Shown piece by piece: positions 4,784 through 6,424 of a stretch of 6,424 bases of DNA. The notes beneath the pieces are model-generated. The model had not been told where the DNA came from and searched no databases. It saw only the letters and a program-made list of their open reading frames with translations. The stretch covers positions 1-6,424 of the forward strand of contig JAFGSO010000110.1 in the NCBI GenBank assembly GCA_016934605.1, written 5' to 3'. The position numbers and the translations under genes are program-made. How positions within the stretch are numbered: the first letter of the stretch is position 1; the number at the start of each line of letters is the position of its first letter. Source of the stretch: Calditrichota bacterium. GTDB taxonomy: Bacteria; Calditrichota; Calditrichia; RBG-13-44-9.

Positions 4784-5848
4784 TTAAAAAAGTTCAACCA
4801 GGCTCTGGGTTCCTAAAATAAAGCGATGAGTTTTTGGAATTCCTTTCGCTTTAATTATTTCCACATTTGAACCCAAAATACTGCTTTCGATACGGATACC
4901 AACATTTTCGATACGGCAGTTTTCCATGACGATACTGAATTCGATTTCGCTGTTCCTGACAATCGTTTCATTATGAATAGATGTATAGGGGCCGATATAG
5001 CTGTTCTCTATTTTCGTATTTTCTCCGATAATTACCGGCCCTCTTATATGACTTTCCCTGATAGTGGATCCTTTTCCAATCACCACATCACCCGCCAGTT
5101 GGGATTGCTGATCTATTTCTCCCTGCAGGTCATTCTGCAGGGTGGACAGAACCAGCCGGTTTGCTTCCAGAAGGTCTTCCGGCTTACCGGTGTCCTTCCA
5201 CCATCCGGTTATTTCAGAATAGGTAATACGGTATCCTTTATCAAGAAGGTACTGGTGGGCATCAGAAATTTCCAGTTCGCCTCTGGCACTGGGTTGTATG
5301 GCATTCACTGCTTCGAAAATCGTATGGTCATACAGATAAATTCCGGCAACTGCGAATTCGCTCTTTGGTTTTTCCGGCTTCTCTTCCACACCAATGATAT
5401 GATGGTTTTTTAAGTCCGGGACCCCGAACCGGGATGGTTCCTTGACTTTGGAAATTGTGAGATGGCAGTTACTTTTCTCAGCCTGAAAGCGATCTATAAA
5501 GCGCTTGACACCGCCGATAACCATGTTGTCTCCCAGATAAAATATAAAGGGATCGTCCCGGATGAAATCCTGAGAGATTTTAATGACGTGAGCGAGGCCG
5601 AGCGGAGCTTCCTGGGGAATGTAACGGATATTAACACCCCATTTTTCACCATTACCGATGGCTCGGGGAACATCGGCATTATCGGCGCTGATTACAATTC
5701 CAATGTCAGTAATTCCGGCCTCAACGATAGCCTCAATGGCATAATGGAGAATGGGTTTGTTTGCTACCGGAATGAGATGTTTATTCTGAGTATGCGTAAT
5801 AGGTCGGAGCCGGGTTCCTCTTCCACCGCTGGTGATTAACGCTTTCAA
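4784..5848 (-). CDS. rmlA: Glucose-1-phosphate thymidylyltransferase, long form
   Basis: A 354-residue sugar-nucleotide transferase that would make dTDP-glucose (or another NDP-sugar) from glucose-1-phosphate, the first step to dTDP-sugars for polysaccharide or glycan building. The N-terminal catalytic domain has GGRGTRLRP (8-16), K23/L25-P27 and NKP (30-32), the metal/nucleotide motif GDN (106-108), EEKP (155-158) and WWKDTGKPED (216-225). The C-terminal part, about 250-330, has the periodic I/V-G-x-x-T/S pattern of a left-handed beta-helix, as in the long RmlA type (StrD/GraD-like); short RmlA lacks it. The start is TTG 5848-5846 with GAGGAG six bases upstream and gives the canonical MKALI start. 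It is first of the three-gene unit. No rmlB, rmlC or rmlD is seen, so the final sugar is unknown and UTP specificity is also possible. Confidence 0.92.
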   Translation of the reverse strand: MKALITSGGRGTRLRPITHTQNKHLIPVANKPILHYAIEAIVEAGITDIGIVISADNADVPRAIGNGEKWGVNIRYIPQEAPLGLAHVIKISQDFIRDDPFIFYLGDNMVIGGVKRFIDRFQAEKSNCHLTISKVKEPSRFGVPDLKNHHIIGVEEKPEKPKSEFAVAGIYLYDHTIFEAVNAIQPSARGELEISDAHQYLLDKGYRITYSEITGWWKDTGKPEDLLEANRLVLSTLQNDLQGEIDQQSQLAGDVVIGKGSTIRESHIRGPVIIGENTKIENSYIGPYTSIHNETIVRNSEIEFSIVMENCRIENVGIRIESSILGSNVEIIKAKGIPKTHRFILGTQSLVELF

Positions 5849-5854
5849 GAAAAT

Positions 5855-5860
5855 CTCCTC
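5855..5860 (-). promoter_or_regulatory. Ribosome binding site GAGGAG for the TTG start of the nucleotidyltransferase
   Basis: On the minus strand GAGGAG is followed by six bases and TTG (5848-5846). A nearer-looking ATG upstream (5865-5863) is out of frame and meets a stop after six codons, so the TTG is the real start. Confidence 0.8.
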
Positions 5861-6006
5861 TGCATAATTTATAATTTAATAACAATATTATCTTATTTAC
5901 TGGTTAAATATCACATTTCATTCCAACCAACATTTAAAATATATCATCTCTCCCGGATTCATCAAAAGAAAATATGAAATCCTGGCTGCTGGCTTTTTAC
6001 GTCCAC

Positions 6007-6029
6007 GCCTGTCCGGCTGGCCAGACTGG
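6007..6029 (-). repeat. Diverged inverted copy of the palindromic repeat core
   Basis: Read on the minus strand, this segment gives CCAGTCTGGC, then CAGCCGGACAGGC. It matches the core of copies 1 and 2 apart from one inserted base and one T-to-G change. Similarity fades outside these 23 bases. It contains the 8-bp palindrome CTGGCCAG. Orientation is opposite to the two full copies. Confidence 0.65.
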
Positions 6030-6070
6030 AAATATCACGAATAGTGCATTCTGGATAAAAATTAATACAA

Positions 6071-6098
6071 GCATAGTGCATAGAGCAGAGAGCAGAGA
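6071..6098 (+). repeat. Heptanucleotide tandem array, GCA(T/G)AGA-type, four units
   Basis: Four head-to-tail 7-bp units: GCATAGT, GCATAGA, GCAGAGA, GCAGAGA. A further ATAGTGCAT at 6041-6049 repeats part of the first unit junction at 6073-6081. This looks like a short tandem repeat of the kind seen between genes in some bacteria. Confidence 0.75.
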
Positions 6099-6110
6099 GG
6101 TGGAAAAAGT

Positions 6111-6145
6111 CAGGATTCAGGATTCAGGAATCAGAATACAGGCTG
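6111..6145 (+). repeat. Second heptanucleotide tandem array, CAGGATT-type, five units
   Basis: Five 7-bp units, the last degenerate: CAGGATT, CAGGATT, CAGGAAT, CAGAATA, CAGGCTG. It begins 12 bases after the first heptad array and shares its 7-bp period but not its sequence. Confidence 0.75.
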
Positions 6146-6208
6146 GTTCCTAATTGCTGGATAGTGGTAGAAAGGTTTTAAATTTTGTATTTATATTGTT
6201 AATTTTCA

Positions 6209-6264
6209 TTGGAATCACGCCGATAGGCCAGTCTGGCAGCCTGACAGGCTGATTTGGAATTTAA
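6209..6264 (+). repeat. Dispersed 56-bp twin-palindrome repeat, copy 2
   Basis: Direct copy of 2676-2731, with 54 of 56 bases equal and differences only at 6223-6224. The palindromes GCCAGTCTGGC (6227-6237) and AGCCTGACAGGCT (6238-6250) are perfectly kept, while the flanks diverge abruptly at both ends, which sets the boundaries of the unit. Confidence 0.88.
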
Positions 6265-6289
6265 TTACGTATGCTTGGCAGCATTTTCA

Positions 6290-6303
6290 GCCGTACCTAC
6301 GGC
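6290..6303. repeat. Short perfect inverted repeat GCCGTA-CC-TACGGC
   Basis: Six-bp arms around two bases in AT-rich DNA, 26 bases after repeat copy 2. No T-tract follows. It could be a separate small palindromic element or part of the repeat cluster. Confidence 0.4.
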
Positions 6304-6424
6304 ATCCCGCACTCAAATATTAATATTTTATTATCAGTTAGATTTTTAGAGCCGCATTTCTGAGAGATTATCTCTTAGTTTTACATGGCTTAGGTGATAA
6401 TCAGTTTCATTTATTATTAACATA

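Larger units (their letters stand above)
5849..6424. other. Repeat-rich non-coding region upstream of the nucleotidyltransferase gene
   Basis: No gene is supported on either strand. In order it holds the rmlA-like ribosome binding site (5855-5860) and an AT-rich probable promoter zone for the minus-strand unit (about 5865-5940) with TAATAT- and TATAAA-like boxes but no clear -35. It then holds a degenerate inverted repeat copy (6007-6029), two heptad arrays (6071-6098 and 6111-6145), repeat copy 2 (6209-6264), and two small palindromes (6290-6303 and 6363-6375). Confidence 0.6.

Noticed and set aside
4768..4797. Longer hydratase starting at ATG 4797
   Set aside because: It would overlap the upstream gene and its extra codons include the AGGAGGA site serving ATG 4767.

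Overview
The window looks like chromosomal DNA of an uncultured or little-studied free-living bacterium with moderate-to-low G+C. Nearly every confident gene has a strong AGGAGG-type ribosome binding site, and several start with TTG or GTG. Strong Shine-Dalgarno use argues against typical Bacteroidetes. A mannose-family PTS EIIB without its EIIC/EIID partners and a long-form RmlA-like nucleotidyltransferase would fit a Calditrichota/KSB1-like or related lineage, but this placement is tentative and rests on gene style only.

Layout. (1) Positions 1-825, plus strand: 3' part of a P1-family (S58, DmpA-like) aminopeptidase gene cut by the window edge. (2) 826-1207: non-coding, with two good hairpins and other small symmetric sequences. 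(3) 1208-1393, plus strand: a 61-residue unrecognised helical protein with a good RBS. Its 3' UTR carries two anti-Shine-Dalgarno-like motifs and ends in a strong bidirectional terminator at 1440-1471. (4) 1457-2379, minus strand: a two-gene unit with a TAATG overlap, a stand-alone PTS EIIB (mannose/fructose/sorbose family) followed by a YjbQ/UPF0047 protein. (5) 2380-2919: non-coding, holding a dispersed palindromic repeat and short heptad repeats. (6) 2920-5848, minus strand: a tight three-gene unit of a long-form glucose-1-phosphate nucleotidyltransferase, a crotonase-family enoyl-CoA hydratase and a soluble histidine kinase with a receiver-like N-terminus. (7) 5849-6424: non-coding, with a degenerate inverted copy of the palindromic repeat, two adjacent arrays of 7-bp tandem repeats, and a second near-identical direct copy of the 56-bp repeat.

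The protein-coding genes belong to known families. The most unusual structure is repetitive. The three-gene unit (2920-5848) lies between two direct copies (54 of 56 bases identical) of a twin-palindrome element, each with GCA-type heptad repeats nearby, and a third, diverged, inverted copy lies at 6007-6029. Other points worth a look are the CU-rich 3' UTR between convergent genes, the orphan EIIB coupled to YjbQ, and the histidine kinase with no response regulator beside it.
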